Source of the DNA: Thermococcus stetteri
GTDB taxonomy: Archaea > Methanobacteriota_B > Thermococci > Thermococcales > Thermococcaceae
Length of the DNA stretch: 64,000 bases
Direction of reading: 5' to 3'
Assembly (NCBI RefSeq): GCF_017873335.1
Contig: NZ_JAGGKB010000002.1
Span: forward strand, 248,001-312,000
Positions 18,581 to 27,456 of this stretch are shown piece by piece. The notes beneath the pieces were generated by a model, which saw only the letters and a list, made by a program, of their open reading frames with translations, made no database searches and was not told the origin of the DNA. The position numbers and the translations under genes are program-made. Numbering within the stretch: position 1 is the first letter of the stretch; every line of letters begins with the position of its first letter.

Positions 18581-18924
18581 AAGCCTACCGCTTCACGTGC
18601 ATCGTCTGTCCCCTCGGGTGCTCCATTGAAGTCGAGGTCGAGAACGGTGAGGTCAAGGAGGTCCGGGGTTGCAAGTGTCCGCGCGGAATGGAATGGGCGA
18701 TTCAAGAAGTTACCAGTCCAAAGAGGGTCGTCATGAGCGTTGTCCCAGTTGAGGGCGGTGCCCTTCCGACGGTGAGCGTCAAGACCGCCGAACCGGTTCC
18801 CAAGGAGAAGATTCCAGAGCTGATGAAGTTCCTGACAAAGCTGAAGCTGAAGGCGCCTGTGGAGATAGGCCAGGTCGTTGCTGAATGGAAAGGGATAAAA
18901 ATAGTGGCCACGAGGGGCGCTTAG
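18577..18924 (+). CDS. DUF1667 cysteine-rich electron-transfer protein of G3P dehydrogenase
   Basis: 115 residues. Four Cys in the pattern CIVCPLGC...GCKCPRG within the first 35 residues look like an Fe-S or zinc site resembling the N-terminal CxxC of molybdopterin oxidoreductases; DUF1667 proteins are regularly third in this operon. It starts 4 bases inside the preceding gene. It is likely the small Fe-S subunit of the GlpA complex. A short T-rich run follows the stop. Confidence 0.85.
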   Translation: MKAYRFTCIVCPLGCSIEVEVENGEVKEVRGCKCPRGMEWAIQEVTSPKRVVMSVVPVEGGALPTVSVKTAEPVPKEKIPELMKFLTKLKLKAPVEIGQVVAEWKGIKIVATRGA

Positions 18925-18930
18925 CCCCTT

Positions 18931-19077
18931 TCATCCAAACACTTTCTTAAAGTCCTCTGCGTTTTCTATTCCCTCTAGAATTTGTATGCTGGTCGGTTTG
19001 TTTATGCTTGATTTGACAGGATAATTGAATTGTGTATTATCCCGTTTATCGGTGTGGTACTTTATGAGTTTAAACCA
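18931..19077 (-). pseudogene. Orphan 3' end of an unidentified gene
   Basis: A 48-codon open stretch reads WFKLIKYHTDKRDNTQF..., ..., IQILEGIENAEDFKKVFG and then TGA. It has protein-like composition with no start codon and an in-frame TAG immediately upstream (19078-19080), so it looks like the truncated C-terminus of a former gene. The family was not recognised. Upstream sequence to 19180 is AT-rich and holds nothing else supportable. Chance openness over 147 bases is possible. Confidence 0.35.
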
Positions 19078-19182
19078 CTAAGTATGTCAAAATAAGGGTA
19101 TGAAAACTGAAGAAGGAAGAACCGATTTAGGTATCGACGTTAGGCTCTTCCTGTCATTACTAAGAACTAAGAGGGAAGAAAA

Positions 19183-19842
19183 CTACCCAGTTAATTCTTT
19201 GGCCCATTCGGTCTGTTCGCATTTTTCTCTTATGGCCGCTGTTATAGTGCGCTTTTCAGTCTGTCCATCGGTTGTCCTCACTTTCACATTGAAGATTAGC
19301 TTGGTGACCTTCTCACCATCCCAGAAGACTGTAACCGTACCGTTCATCCTGACGTTTGTACTCGGTGACACTAGTATGTTGAAAGAGTACACCCTGCTGT
19401 CCTTGTCCTTCCTCACTAGTTTCCCAGCTCCCACTGCCTGGAGGGCTATCTTGACGGGATCTGCAGATAGGAACAGTGCTTTTTCATCAGCCGATAAGGT
19501 TAGGTTGACTTCCCTCGTTGTCCCGTTTATTGAGATTCTCTCCAGTAGGGTGTTGTTGAGTATAACCGCGTGCCAAATGAGCCCCTTGCTTTCTCCCTGG
19601 AAGTAGTAGGTGCCGTTTATTTTGCCACCTTCTATGTTAGATTCCACCGTTCTGTTTTCTGCGGTCGTTGTGACGTTCTCAATATATGAGTAGCAGTCCA
19701 GGTCCCCGAGGTAAGCCAAAATCTGCGCCCTGGTTGTGTCTATCTCTGGGGAGTGGCTCTGAGTCCGGCTAGTGTAAACGTATCCACCGAGGATCACTAG
19801 GCCAATTATTATGCCTACTACGATTGTTCGCCAGCCCTTCAT
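19183..19842 (-). CDS. Membrane-anchored extracellular protein of unknown function
   Basis: 219 residues. One hydrophobic helix (about residues 7-24) at the N-terminus is followed by a beta-rich extracellular domain with many Asn-X-Ser/Thr sequons (ENRTV, NGTYYF, NGTTRE, NLTL), suggesting an N-glycosylated surface protein. A late Cys pairs potentially with the early Cys of DLDCYSY. It is third in a coupled operon with the PrsW-like protease and a 72-residue protein; the start follows GAGGTGAGCCGAG. The fold resembles outer lipoprotein carrier-like sensors only vaguely; no function is assigned. Confidence 0.7.
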   Translation of the reverse strand: MKGWRTIVVGIIIGLVILGGYVYTSRTQSHSPEIDTTRAQILAYLGDLDCYSYIENVTTTAENRTVESNIEGGKINGTYYFQGESKGLIWHAVILNNTLLERISINGTTREVNLTLSADEKALFLSADPVKIALQAVGAGKLVRKDKDSRVYSFNILVSPSTNVRMNGTVTVFWDGEKVTKLIFNVKVRTTDGQTEKRTITAAIREKCEQTEWAKELTG

Positions 19843-19857
19843 CTCGGCTCACCTCGG

Positions 19858-20076
19858 TCACTCGCTTACCGCCCTAAACTTCTGCAGGAATATCTTAAGG
19901 TCCGTCTTGAAAGGCTCATCGGCCCTCTCAATCTCCTCGCTGATTAGTTCAACGAAGTTCTTCTCATCCGTGGCCTCTTCCCACAGCTTCTCAACCAGCT
20001 CTTTAAGCCGGTTCCAGTACTCGACGTAAGGCCTTGCTTCAAATAGGGCATCGTTCAGGATGTTCTTCTCTTTCAT
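19858..20076 (-). CDS. Small acidic helical protein of unknown function
   Basis: 72 residues, rich in Glu, Lys and Leu, predicted mostly helical, no TM segment and no recognisable motif. The ATG overlaps the stop of the upstream PrsW-like gene (ATGA) and its own stop lies 16 bases before the next gene, so it is a genuine operon member rather than a chance frame. A role tied to the membrane protease is likely from context only. Confidence 0.65.
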   Translation of the reverse strand: MKEKNILNDALFEARPYVEYWNRLKELVEKLWEEATDEKNFVELISEEIERADEPFKTDLKIFLQKFRAVSE

Positions 20077-20777
20077 TGCATTCCCCTCCTGAACAGGTAG
20101 TACCAGAGTTTGCTCCTCTCCTCCATTTCAGCCAGCATGAGGAAATAGCGCAGTATGGCCGCGTTAAGCAGGATCAGGAATATCAGTACGAGGTTGTAGG
20201 CCGGGATTCCAGCGCTGAGGAACGCGAAATAGTCCCATATCGCGTGGAGGATCATAGCCAGGGCTAGAAAGCTTCCCGTAGAATACGTCTTTCCTTCGGC
20301 TACTAGTCCATACCCTGCGCCGACTATGGCACTCCACGTGGCATGGGCAAAGGGTGTCAGGAATGCCCTCGCTATGGTAACGCCCACTCCCCAGCCGAGG
20401 CCGTACAGGAAGTTCTCCGTGGCGGCAAACCCTAGGCCCGCTGCGACACCGTAAACGATCCCGTCCATGATGCCGTCCATCTGGCCCGCCGCGAAGGGAT
20501 ACCTTATTGCGAGTGCCTTTGCGGGCTCTTCAACAAGCCCCGCCACCAGGGCAACGTAAAAGGCCGTTGCGGGCAGTATTGGCTTGATTATTCCCCCTAT
20601 CGTGAGCGCGCTCTCCAGGATGTATGCGATTCCAACCGATAGGGTAGCCCCAAGGAGGAACGTTGCCACCACGTACCTCTTAGGCTCAGGCTCGTACCTG
20701 TCCTTGTGATAAAAGTACCAGAGTATGGCCAGCGCTGGGGCGTAAGCGAAGAACGCGATATACGCTATGAGACCCAT
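20073..20777 (-). CDS. PrsW-family intramembrane metalloprotease
   Basis: 234 residues with about seven TM helices. Family motifs are present: LVAGLVEEPAKALAI (catalytic EExxK), GLGFAATENFLYG, PFAHATWSAIVG and LHAIWDYFAF with metal-binding His. It cleaves membrane-bound regulators in bacteria; the archaeal substrate is unknown. ATG 20777 is chosen over 20792 because GGAGGTTGA is correctly spaced. It is first in an operon with two unknown proteins, one of them an anchored extracellular protein that could be its substrate. Confidence 0.87.
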   Translation of the reverse strand: MGLIAYIAFFAYAPALAILWYFYHKDRYEPEPKRYVVATFLLGATLSVGIAYILESALTIGGIIKPILPATAFYVALVAGLVEEPAKALAIRYPFAAGQMDGIMDGIVYGVAAGLGFAATENFLYGLGWGVGVTIARAFLTPFAHATWSAIVGAGYGLVAEGKTYSTGSFLALAMILHAIWDYFAFLSAGIPAYNLVLIFLILLNAAILRYFLMLAEMEERSKLWYYLFRRGMQ

Positions 20778-20824
20778 ACCCTCAACCTCCATCCTATTCT
20801 GGCCTTCAATGTTTAAACTTTTTG

Positions 20825-21502
20825 CTACAGCCTTTTTAGGGCTTCCTGAAGTTTTGATAGGGTTCCAAAGTCTAGGATCTCCCTATCCACTGGTACTAAA
20901 ACTTTGAAGTCTTCCTTCCAGTATCTCAAAAAAGGCGATACGATCTCCCTCAAGACATCGTTGCCGTATGCCCAGGGACTGAATGCAGGCAGGACTATTA
21001 GGTGCTCCCCCATTAGAAACACTGGTACTTTGACAACGGCCCCAACCTCATCCCTCAGCCTTATTGCGGGGTGTTCGTGCCCTATTATGAAGTTCTCACC
21101 CTCTACGAGTTTGTGTCCGTGGACGAGCTTCCATTTCCCCACTTCGAGTTCGTCTACGATCTCAACGCCAAGTTCCTTCAGCCAGAGGATGCCTACGTCA
21201 TGGTTGCCCCTCACGAGGACTATTTCGGATACCAACGGTGATATCTCATCAAGAAATGCCCTAAGCTCTGTTTTCTCCCGCCATTCAGGAACAAATGAGT
21301 GCTTGAAGTCCCCGTTTATTATCAGTCTCTTCGGATTCTCCCTCTCGAGTATGCTTTTCAGGTTCCTCACAACGTCGTGGAAAACCCGAGGGAGATAGAA
21401 GCCCTCTTTGGCCATTGCTATTTCGTAGCCGAGGTGAACGTCGGCTATGACAATGTTTTTTCCCAGCTTTAGGGCCTTCTCTGGGAGAGGTTTCGGTTTC
21501 AT
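20825..21502 (-). CDS. Calcineurin-like metallophosphoesterase
   Basis: 225 residues. All metallophosphoesterase motifs are seen: IADVHLGYE, INGDFKHS, VRGNHDVG, VHGHKLVEG and IGHEHPAI. This is the archaeal single-domain branch (COG1407-like) often found near Lhr-type helicases, though none is present here. It is cytosolic and needs two metal ions, usually Mn2+. The substrate could be a phosphodiester or a nucleic-acid end; not resolvable from sequence. Confidence 0.87.
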   Translation of the reverse strand: MKPKPLPEKALKLGKNIVIADVHLGYEIAMAKEGFYLPRVFHDVVRNLKSILERENPKRLIINGDFKHSFVPEWREKTELRAFLDEISPLVSEIVLVRGNHDVGILWLKELGVEIVDELEVGKWKLVHGHKLVEGENFIIGHEHPAIRLRDEVGAVVKVPVFLMGEHLIVLPAFSPWAYGNDVLREIVSPFLRYWKEDFKVLVPVDREILDFGTLSKLQEALKRL

Positions 21503-21593
21503 GGTGAAAAGTTTGTTGTTTGACTTTTAAGCTTTGTTAGGTGAACCGAAAAAGTTTTAACTCCTGACCAATAGTTCGCATTGGTGAGTAAAG

Positions 21594-21872
21594 ATGGCCT
21601 ATATTGGGTTTGCCCGGACTCATTACAATCCGTCAAAAACCTATGAGCTGATACTTGAAGAGCTGAAAAAGTTGGGGTTTAAAGTGATGTTCTCAAAACA
21701 CCACTGGATGGGAGATGCCCCATTTGGCCTCGTTATTGTTGAAACCGACAGGGGGGACGTCGCCATAAGGTGGTCCCTTGGTGATGAGTTCCGCCTGAAG
21801 CTTGAGGAAGTTGAAAAAGAAGACTACGACGAGTTCGTTGAGGATACACTGGAGTATCTCAGCGGCGATTGA
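21594..21872 (+). CDS. Conserved-looking small protein, unknown function
   Basis: 92 residues with a compact alpha/beta pattern: MAYIGFARTHYNPSKTYE, a helix, then VMFSKHHWMGD and alternating strands. Two adjacent His and a Trp at about residues 38-40 are a possible functional site. The start follows TTGGTGAGTAAAG, and TATA AAAAGTTTTAAC lies about 35 bases upstream, so it is a real gene. Its 3' end overlaps the convergent neighbour by 14 bases. Not recognised. Confidence 0.65.
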   Translation: MAYIGFARTHYNPSKTYELILEELKKLGFKVMFSKHHWMGDAPFGLVIVETDRGDVAIRWSLGDEFRLKLEEVEKEDYDEFVEDTLEYLSGD

Positions 21873-22440
21873 CTAAACGGATCCCTGTTGAATTCGTTAT
21901 TCTCTCTAATTCCTGGATTGACATCAGTATGTAGTTGTTGCTCAGAGAAGATGCCTTATAGCCAACGTAGGAGCCGTTTATAAACATCCAGTCCCCAATT
22001 TGGCGGAAGTATATGTACCCGTCGTTTGTTGACGTGGTTCCCACCCACACATCTATAGTCAGTGTCTCAGGGGGAGTTGTGAAGTTCACTGCTAGGTATC
22101 CATATATCAGTCCTCCTTTACATTTCGGCGTGTGAACGCCTACGGAGGAGTTAATGGCCCTGAACGCGTTTGAGTCCAGTTCATATACAACCAGCTTCCC
22201 AGGGGTAGTGTAGTTGTAAATGTAAGCCACTGTGCAGTCAGTTAGCACCCTGTCTTCAACCTCAAACTGCCAAGTTCCTCCCGGAGCCGTGCTTCCCAGG
22301 TAGATAGCGGTTACGTTTGGCTCCTCTGGTCTAATGTTCTCAGCTATCTTGTTCAACCATGGGCTCGTTGATAGGGCTATGACTACCACAAACAGCACCA
22401 GGAGTAGTATCAGTACCTTGTTCTTCAGCGGGTTTGCCAT
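21859..22440 (-). CDS. Membrane-anchored extracellular protein, unknown function
   Basis: 193 residues. A strong N-terminal TM helix (VLILLLVLFVVVIAL) precedes a Thr/Asn/Gly-rich domain with several N-glycosylation sequons (PNVTA, YNYTT, INSSV, NFTT) and two Cys that could form a disulfide. ATG 22440 is preferred over 22446 because of GGAG spacing. The composition is like the 219-residue anchored protein nearby, pointing to a surface-protein neighbourhood. No family is recognised. Confidence 0.68.
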   Translation of the reverse strand: MANPLKNKVLILLLVLFVVVIALSTSPWLNKIAENIRPEEPNVTAIYLGSTAPGGTWQFEVEDRVLTDCTVAYIYNYTTPGKLVVYELDSNAFRAINSSVGVHTPKCKGGLIYGYLAVNFTTPPETLTIDVWVGTTSTNDGYIYFRQIGDWMFINGSYVGYKASSLSNNYILMSIQELERITNSTGIRLVNRR

Positions 22441-22483
22441 GGCCATCTCCTAAGATTAATAATGGAAAGGAGAGTAAAATACT

Positions 22484-23176
22484 TTATGCTTTTGCTTTGG
22501 CATTCTCCCTCTGTCTTTTGACGTTCTCAATGACATCGAACAGACTCCAAAGATCCCGTATCACGTGGAGGTGGGGGATCAACGCCAGCATCTCCCTCTT
22601 TTCCTCCACGAATTTGGCAGTAAAGGGAAAATAGTACCAGACGTACTCGGTGTTCTCATCCCCGTGCCCTATGAAGCGCCAAGGCTTGTCATCGACCCAT
22701 ATAAAGACATCATCCCCGTACTTCTCGCGGACAAGCCTGAACGCCTTGTCTATCGTCATTTCATGACCGAAGACTATAACGTCGTCGAAGAGGTCGTAGA
22801 CGCCCATTGCCTTCAGTCTTTTGACTTTCATGCCCTCTATGAAGTCCTCCGCGGAGAAAGAGATCACAGTGTGGCCCTGCTCCTTGAGCTTCTTCAGCAG
22901 TTCCGGTGCATCATCAATCGGCCTGCTCAACTTCGCTCTCTCCTCAAACCACGTTTCAAAGAACTTCGTCCTCAGAAAGAACGGTGGTCTGCTCTTCTTC
23001 TTGTGCTTTCCGAAGCTCGGCCTTTCGAACTGCAGTTCTATCTTTGTGAGAATCTTTGCCCAGAGGGCTTTTCCTGGAAGCCAGCGGTAGCGCTTTTCCA
23101 GAGTACGCTTGAACGCCTCTTCGATGCATGAATATGTATCGGCTAGAGTCCCGTCGAAGTCAAAGGCTATTATCAT
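22484..23176 (-). CDS. HAD-superfamily hydrolase
   Basis: 230 residues. HAD motif I (FDFDGTLAD, nucleophile Asp5), motif II (VISFSAED) and motif IV (WVDDKPWRF) are clear; a helical cap of about 80 residues lies between I and II. It is a phosphatase-type HAD of unknown substrate, cytosolic. Its ATG overlaps the stop of the DOMON lipoprotein gene (ATGA), so the two are translationally coupled. No obvious functional link between them is known. Confidence 0.85.
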   Translation of the reverse strand: MIIAFDFDGTLADTYSCIEEAFKRTLEKRYRWLPGKALWAKILTKIELQFERPSFGKHKKKSRPPFFLRTKFFETWFEERAKLSRPIDDAPELLKKLKEQGHTVISFSAEDFIEGMKVKRLKAMGVYDLFDDVIVFGHEMTIDKAFRLVREKYGDDVFIWVDDKPWRFIGHGDENTEYVWYYFPFTAKFVEEKREMLALIPHLHVIRDLWSLFDVIENVKRQRENAKAKA

Positions 23177-23766
23177 CCCTCACCCTCCAGCGTTACGTAA
23201 ACTTGACCCGCTTTTATGTGCATCGATTGAAAGTCGTCGGTCGGCCCATAGGCCCAAATTACCCTGAATGGCCTTCCGATTGGTATGGGGTAGTCGTACT
23301 TGTCGCCGGTGATTAACGGCCTTGAAAACTCTATAACGGTTCCGTTCTCGTCTTCACGTCCACCGTAGGAGAGTATATCGTCGTTGCCCCCTAGAAAAGT
23401 GTCGGGGTTGTGGGGGCCCGAAAAGCCGGTTGAATACGAGTCGCTTATCTCAACACTCCCGTTGGGAAGAACGTAGGCTATTACTATGTCGGTGTTCTTC
23501 ATCCCCGGCCCGCCGCCGAACCCAATGGCTACCCAGCCGTGAGTCTCAGAGGAAATTCCGACATAGAGAGTACTGTTCTCGACCCTAAAAAATACACTGA
23601 GCCCTTCTGTGCTGAAACTGTACTGGTACTCGGCGGACTCGATAACTCCATCTGGTCTCCAGTTATTGGATGAAGCTTTCTGGGATGACTTGGAGAAACC
23701 AATGCACCCGGATATGAGAACAATGAGGGAAAGTATGGCTGTTTGTAGGTATTTTCTTTTTATCAT
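23173..23766 (-). CDS. DOMON-domain lipoprotein
   Basis: 197 residues. A lipoprotein-type signal (LIVLISGCIG, lipobox Cys21) is followed by one DOMON domain: ESAEYQYSF, LYVGISSETHGWVAIGFGGG, MKNTDIVIAYV and the terminal IWAYGPTDDFQSMH. DOMON domains bind heme or sugar in extracellular redox proteins; a Met and a His in the right places are compatible with b-type heme, but this is inference. TATA CCTTAAAAAATG ends about 20 bases before the ATG, giving a leaderless mRNA. It is first gene of a pair with the HAD hydrolase. Confidence 0.82.
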   Translation of the reverse strand: MIKRKYLQTAILSLIVLISGCIGFSKSSQKASSNNWRPDGVIESAEYQYSFSTEGLSVFFRVENSTLYVGISSETHGWVAIGFGGGPGMKNTDIVIAYVLPNGSVEISDSYSTGFSGPHNPDTFLGGNDDILSYGGREDENGTVIEFSRPLITGDKYDYPIPIGRPFRVIWAYGPTDDFQSMHIKAGQVYVTLEGEG

Positions 23767-23805
23767 GCATTATCATGGAAAATGCATTTTTTAAGGTTTA
23801 GCTTA

Positions 23806-23840
23806 CTGACCTCCTCCCCGCCCTGAAGGGCGAGGCTTTC
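23806..23840 (-). mobile_element. Solitary IS200/IS605-type right end
   Basis: Read on the minus strand it is GAAAGCCTCGCCC, TTCA, GGGCGGGGAGGAGGTCAG: a perfect 5-bp CGCCC/GGGCG hairpin with a TTCA loop, then the GGAGGTCAG tail shared with the element end at 56165-56177. No transposase adjoins. It terminates the reading frame of the beta-helix pseudogene and lies just upstream of the DOMON promoter. Confidence 0.65.
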
Positions 23841-26374
23841 AGAAGAAAAAAGTAACCGTCGCATTGATGACGATCTGGGTTCCGTTGGAAACTGAGGTCT
23901 CGTTAACGTCCATCTCAAGCTGCAGGTCGTCGCTCGTCACTGTGACGTTTGAGGTAGTGTTGTCAATGGTAACCGTCTCAGTTATTGTCCTCTTACCGTA
24001 GAAGTTCATTGAAACCTCGTTGGTATTGCCCCATCTGTCCACTGCCCTAACCGTGGCGGTGTACGTGCCAACGTCCGTGGCGTTGTACTCGTAAGAGTAG
24101 ACACCTAGAGACGGGTCAAATGATGCAGTAAGAACCGTTCCGTTGGGGGCCTCTATGGTGAGTTCTACCCCCTGCAACACCGCTTTCGTCCGCTACCATC
24201 CAGGATATGTTGGTTGTGTTTCCGACGTCAACCGTCTGAGGAGTTACTTTGAAGTTCATTATGCTCGGAGGCTCATAGTCCCCCAGTCCTATCATCTGCT
24301 TGATCTCGTCAATCGTGAATGGATACGTGTGGTCTCTGAACGCCCTCAGTTCAATAACCTGAGTGCTGGGGTCGTAGTAGTCGAGGTAAAACGGTCCGTT
24401 GCTTATCACGGCGTGGCCCTTGCCATTTATCCATGTGAGTATTGCATCGTAGCCCTCCGTGGGGTCGGACCCATACTCGAACCACACCTTTACTGAAGTG
24501 CTGCCTCCCATATCTAAGAGAGTGCCTCTGAGCACCGCAGAAGTATTCGTCACGTTAACTGCCAGATCCGTTAGCACTATTGGTTTTATCATGTATGAAA
24601 TCGGATACGGATCTGAATTATTGGCGTCTATGTAATAGGGCTCCTCGCCTATTCCATCTCCGTTCGTGTCCCTGCCGGTGTAGTCGCTCCAGTAGTTGCC
24701 TATGTAATTTGTGAACTGAGTTCCGGGGATTATGAAGGCAGTGCCAGTGTAATTGTATGAGATTGGGTCCGGAGAATACCAGCGAGCGGTTGAACTCTCG
24801 ATGATGGCATTCCTTGGGTTTTCGAAGTGGGTAAGATAGAAGACATTGCCTGTGGAGTTGTACATGTAAACTCCGGTCCCTCTGCTATCCTTGATCGTGT
24901 TGTTCACGAAAGTGTTGTTGTAAACCTCCCAGAGTCAGAAACCCTTCTCATTACTAATCACTAAGTTATCCTCGATAATTGAGTAGTGTGTTCCACGTGA
25001 GAGTGCAATACCCTCGTTTCCTCTGAATATCTGGTTATTGAGGATGCTTATTCCCACAGAAGTTTCCGCCCAAATTCCAGAAAATCCACTAATGCGATTG
25101 TTTGATATAGTAGTACTCTCGGAGTTCACAATAGATACTCCACCATATGCATTGTCCTCCAAATTGTTGTTTGTTATGGTTGAATTGTGCATGTACTGTG
25201 CCCAAATTCCCTCATACTTGCTTCCAACTATCGTGTTATTCTCGATGCGTACCTCAGTAACATTCCAGATGTAAATCCCATCTCCATTTGTGGTGTTTAG
25301 GATTGTGTTGTTGATCACTCTGCTGTCGTACGCCCTGTTCAGAAAGATTCCACCGTACTGGTTTCCTTCAAGGAAATTGTTGGAAACCGTGACGTTAATG
25401 ACGTTGTCTATGAGGTATATGCCAAATTGCCCGTTCGACACATTATTGTCTTCAATTGCAGTATTCGCTGTGTTCTGACCTACTAAAATTGCTTCTCTCC
25501 CAGTATTACTGATTGTGTTGTTGTAAATCCTACCTTCTATCAAGTCATGGAGGTATATTCCCTGGCTAGTGCAGTTGTTAATATTGTTGCCGTGAATAAT
25601 GGTATAATTTCCCCGTCCAACTCCAACCGTATATCCTGCAATGGATGTGAAGCTGTTGTATGCGACCTCAGTACCAGGGGTATAACCGATGTAAACTCCC
25701 GCCTCTGTCGTGTTTACCGTAGTATTGGCGAGTATCTTATTCCCTTCTCCTGCGTTTCATATGAAGACGCCGTCATCCTGCGTGTCCTCTATAACGTTAC
25801 CCGCTATCACATTGTTGTAGCTGAGTTTTCCAATCTCTACAGCATACCAGCGCATCTAGTATATGTGATTATTGTCCACAGTTATGTTTGTGTTTGGAGA
25901 GTGAATGACACCGTCCCAGTCGGTGAACTTAATGCCTACGGATGCGTTATAGATTGTGTTGCCTGTTATGCGGCCGTTACTGGATTCTTGGGTTTCTATT
26001 CCATCGTCCTGAATGTTGAATATTCTGGAGTTCTCGATGATGAAGTTGCTAACGTTCTCAAGGTATACACCGTAGTTCGACCCGTATATTGTAACGTTGC
26101 GAATTACAAAATATGCCCTAGTATTCTTGATCGATATTCCAACCCATGATCCTGTGGCGTTTATTATCCAATTTGCAATGATATATGGGTTTTCGGGAGT
26201 TCCATTGCCACCAACAACAATGTCACTGGTTAGAAATCCCTCGTCTCCAGTAATCTCAACTGGATCGTGGTAACTGGACTGTGCACTTACGAAGTTGATG
26301 GGGTACGAAGATACCAAAAGCAAACTAAAAATCAACACTAAAATAATGCCAGTGCTACTAAGCTTGGATCTCAT
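23839..26374 (-). pseudogene. Secreted NosD-type parallel beta-helix surface protein, multiply disrupted
   Basis: One frame from ATG 26374 encodes a signal peptide (ILVLIFSLLLVSS) and repeated right-handed beta-helix rungs (NNTI..., GIYIWN, SNNFLEGN). It is broken by three in-frame stops, TAG 25856-25858, TGA 25757-25759 and TGA 24935-24937, then by one extra G in a G5 run near 24173 that shifts into the frame carrying ELTIEAPNGTVLTASFD, an immunoglobulin-like segment. It ends in an IS605-type end instead of its own C-terminus. Apart from these lesions about 840 codons stay open, so inactivation is recent. The GVFI*N stop aligns with GIYIWN of another rung, suggesting TGG to TGA. The original role was probably extracellular polysaccharide binding or cleavage. 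Confidence 0.85.
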
Positions 26375-26667
26375 GCATTGCCCCCCATCTTTTTTGAAGT
26401 ACTATATCCATGATTAAAGCATCTGAGGTGTTACGTAAATAAATACTATATCGTTTGTGAATATAACCATTTAAAATTTATACTATATAAAATCCAAAAT
26501 TAGTGATATATAATTATGTAAAATACAAGACAATTATTGGTGATTTAAGCCGATATCATGCTTGTGTCATCATCTCGTAGAAGCATCTGTAAAAGCCTAA
26601 TACGAATAGACTAATATCCAAATATCGGTTCCACTGAATTTTAGCCATACCCTAATTGTAATCCTGG
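26375..26667. other. AT-rich spacer between beta-helix pseudogene and IS element
   Basis: About 290 bases, far richer in A+T than the neighbours, with several TATA-like stretches (ACTATATAAAA, GATATATAATT). It contains no open frame worth reporting. It presumably held the promoter of the beta-helix gene and bears the left target duplication of the IS6 element. The composition suggests imported DNA. Confidence 0.5.
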
Positions 26668-26675
26668 GATCAAAG

Positions 26676-27456
26676 CATACTGTTAGGATAACTTGGGTAT
26701 CACCTCCTGAACCCATTCAGCGATGTTTCCAGGCGGAGCATTAAACCGAGAATGAATCCTGACAAAATTATACCAGAAGGCAAACAGAAAAATAAACCTC
26801 TGAACTCCCCTCCAATCACTACTCCTGAAATTATTCCAGAAACGCTTTGTCCGCTCCTTCACAGTCCTAAACCAACGCTCAACACAGTTCCTCGGCCCGA
26901 AAGTTACGTGAACATAAGCCAGCCCAAGGGATTTAAAAGCAGACTTGTACCAGCTTCCACCATCAACTAGGAAAACAGGCTGACCCTCACAGGATTTTAA
27001 AACGACCAGAATGAAATCTCTAGCAACCCACCAGTTTCTGAGGGTTGTAATCCAGACTGTGAGGATTTCTTTGCTTTCAACATCAATCGCAGCCCAGAGA
27101 AATCTTTTCTGTCCATTGATTTTTATTACAGTCTCATCAACTGCAATGAAGTTTCTCTGTTTTTTCACTGCGAGGATTTTTGGCTTGTAAATTGCTTCCG
27201 CTAGTTTTTGAACTGTTTCCCACACTGTCACGTGGCTGATTTCTAGTATCCTGGAGACTTGCCGGTAGCTGAGGCCTTTCAGGTATAGTTCTACTGCCCT
27301 GATTTTCTTCTCTGCTGGGATTTTGTTTCGGCGAAAGGGTTTTAAGGCTGAAACCACCCAGTAAATAATGGTTTCGGCTTGCATCTTCCCCCATCTTTTC
27401 CTGAAGTATTGCTGGTAACTTAAACCTGACGCCCCACAGCTTACCCTAACAGTATC
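26676..27456 (-). mobile_element. Intact IS6-family (ISPfu-type) insertion sequence, 781 bp
   Basis: Imperfect terminal inverted repeats read CATACTGTTAGGATAA at the left and GATACTGTTAGGGTAA at the right. They are flanked by identical 8-bp target duplications GATCAAAG at 26668-26675 and 27457-27464, the duplication length of the IS6 family. One transposase gene fills the element, and its stop codon lies inside the left repeat. The insertion lies 68 bases upstream of gcvPA's ATG and leaves that gene's TATA box (about 27473-27483) intact. Confidence 0.93.
26683..27384 (-). CDS. IS6-family DDE transposase
   Basis: 233 residues from ATG 27384 (RBS GGGGGAAG overlaps closely; an upstream in-frame extension to 27477 crosses the element end and is rejected). 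An N-terminal helix-turn-helix (GLSYRQVSRILEISHVTVW) precedes the DDE core: NFIAVDETVIKING (first Asp), VFLVDGGSWY (second Asp), and RNCVERWFRTVKERTKRF (Glu). The full length and open frame imply the element may still be active. Confidence 0.94.
   Translation of the reverse strand: MQAETIIYWVVSALKPFRRNKIPAEKKIRAVELYLKGLSYRQVSRILEISHVTVWETVQKLAEAIYKPKILAVKKQRNFIAVDETVIKINGQKRFLWAAIDVESKEILTVWITTLRNWWVARDFILVVLKSCEGQPVFLVDGGSWYKSAFKSLGLAYVHVTFGPRNCVERWFRTVKERTKRFWNNFRSSDWRGVQRFIFLFAFWYNFVRIHSRFNAPPGNIAEWVQEVIPKLS

Noticed and set aside
24935-25858. Recoding (selenocysteine or pyrrolysine) at the TGA/TAG codons of the beta-helix gene
   Set aside because: Mixed TAG and TGA, a frameshift and a lost C-terminus are present together, and no SECIS-like hairpin adjoins; gene decay explains all of it.
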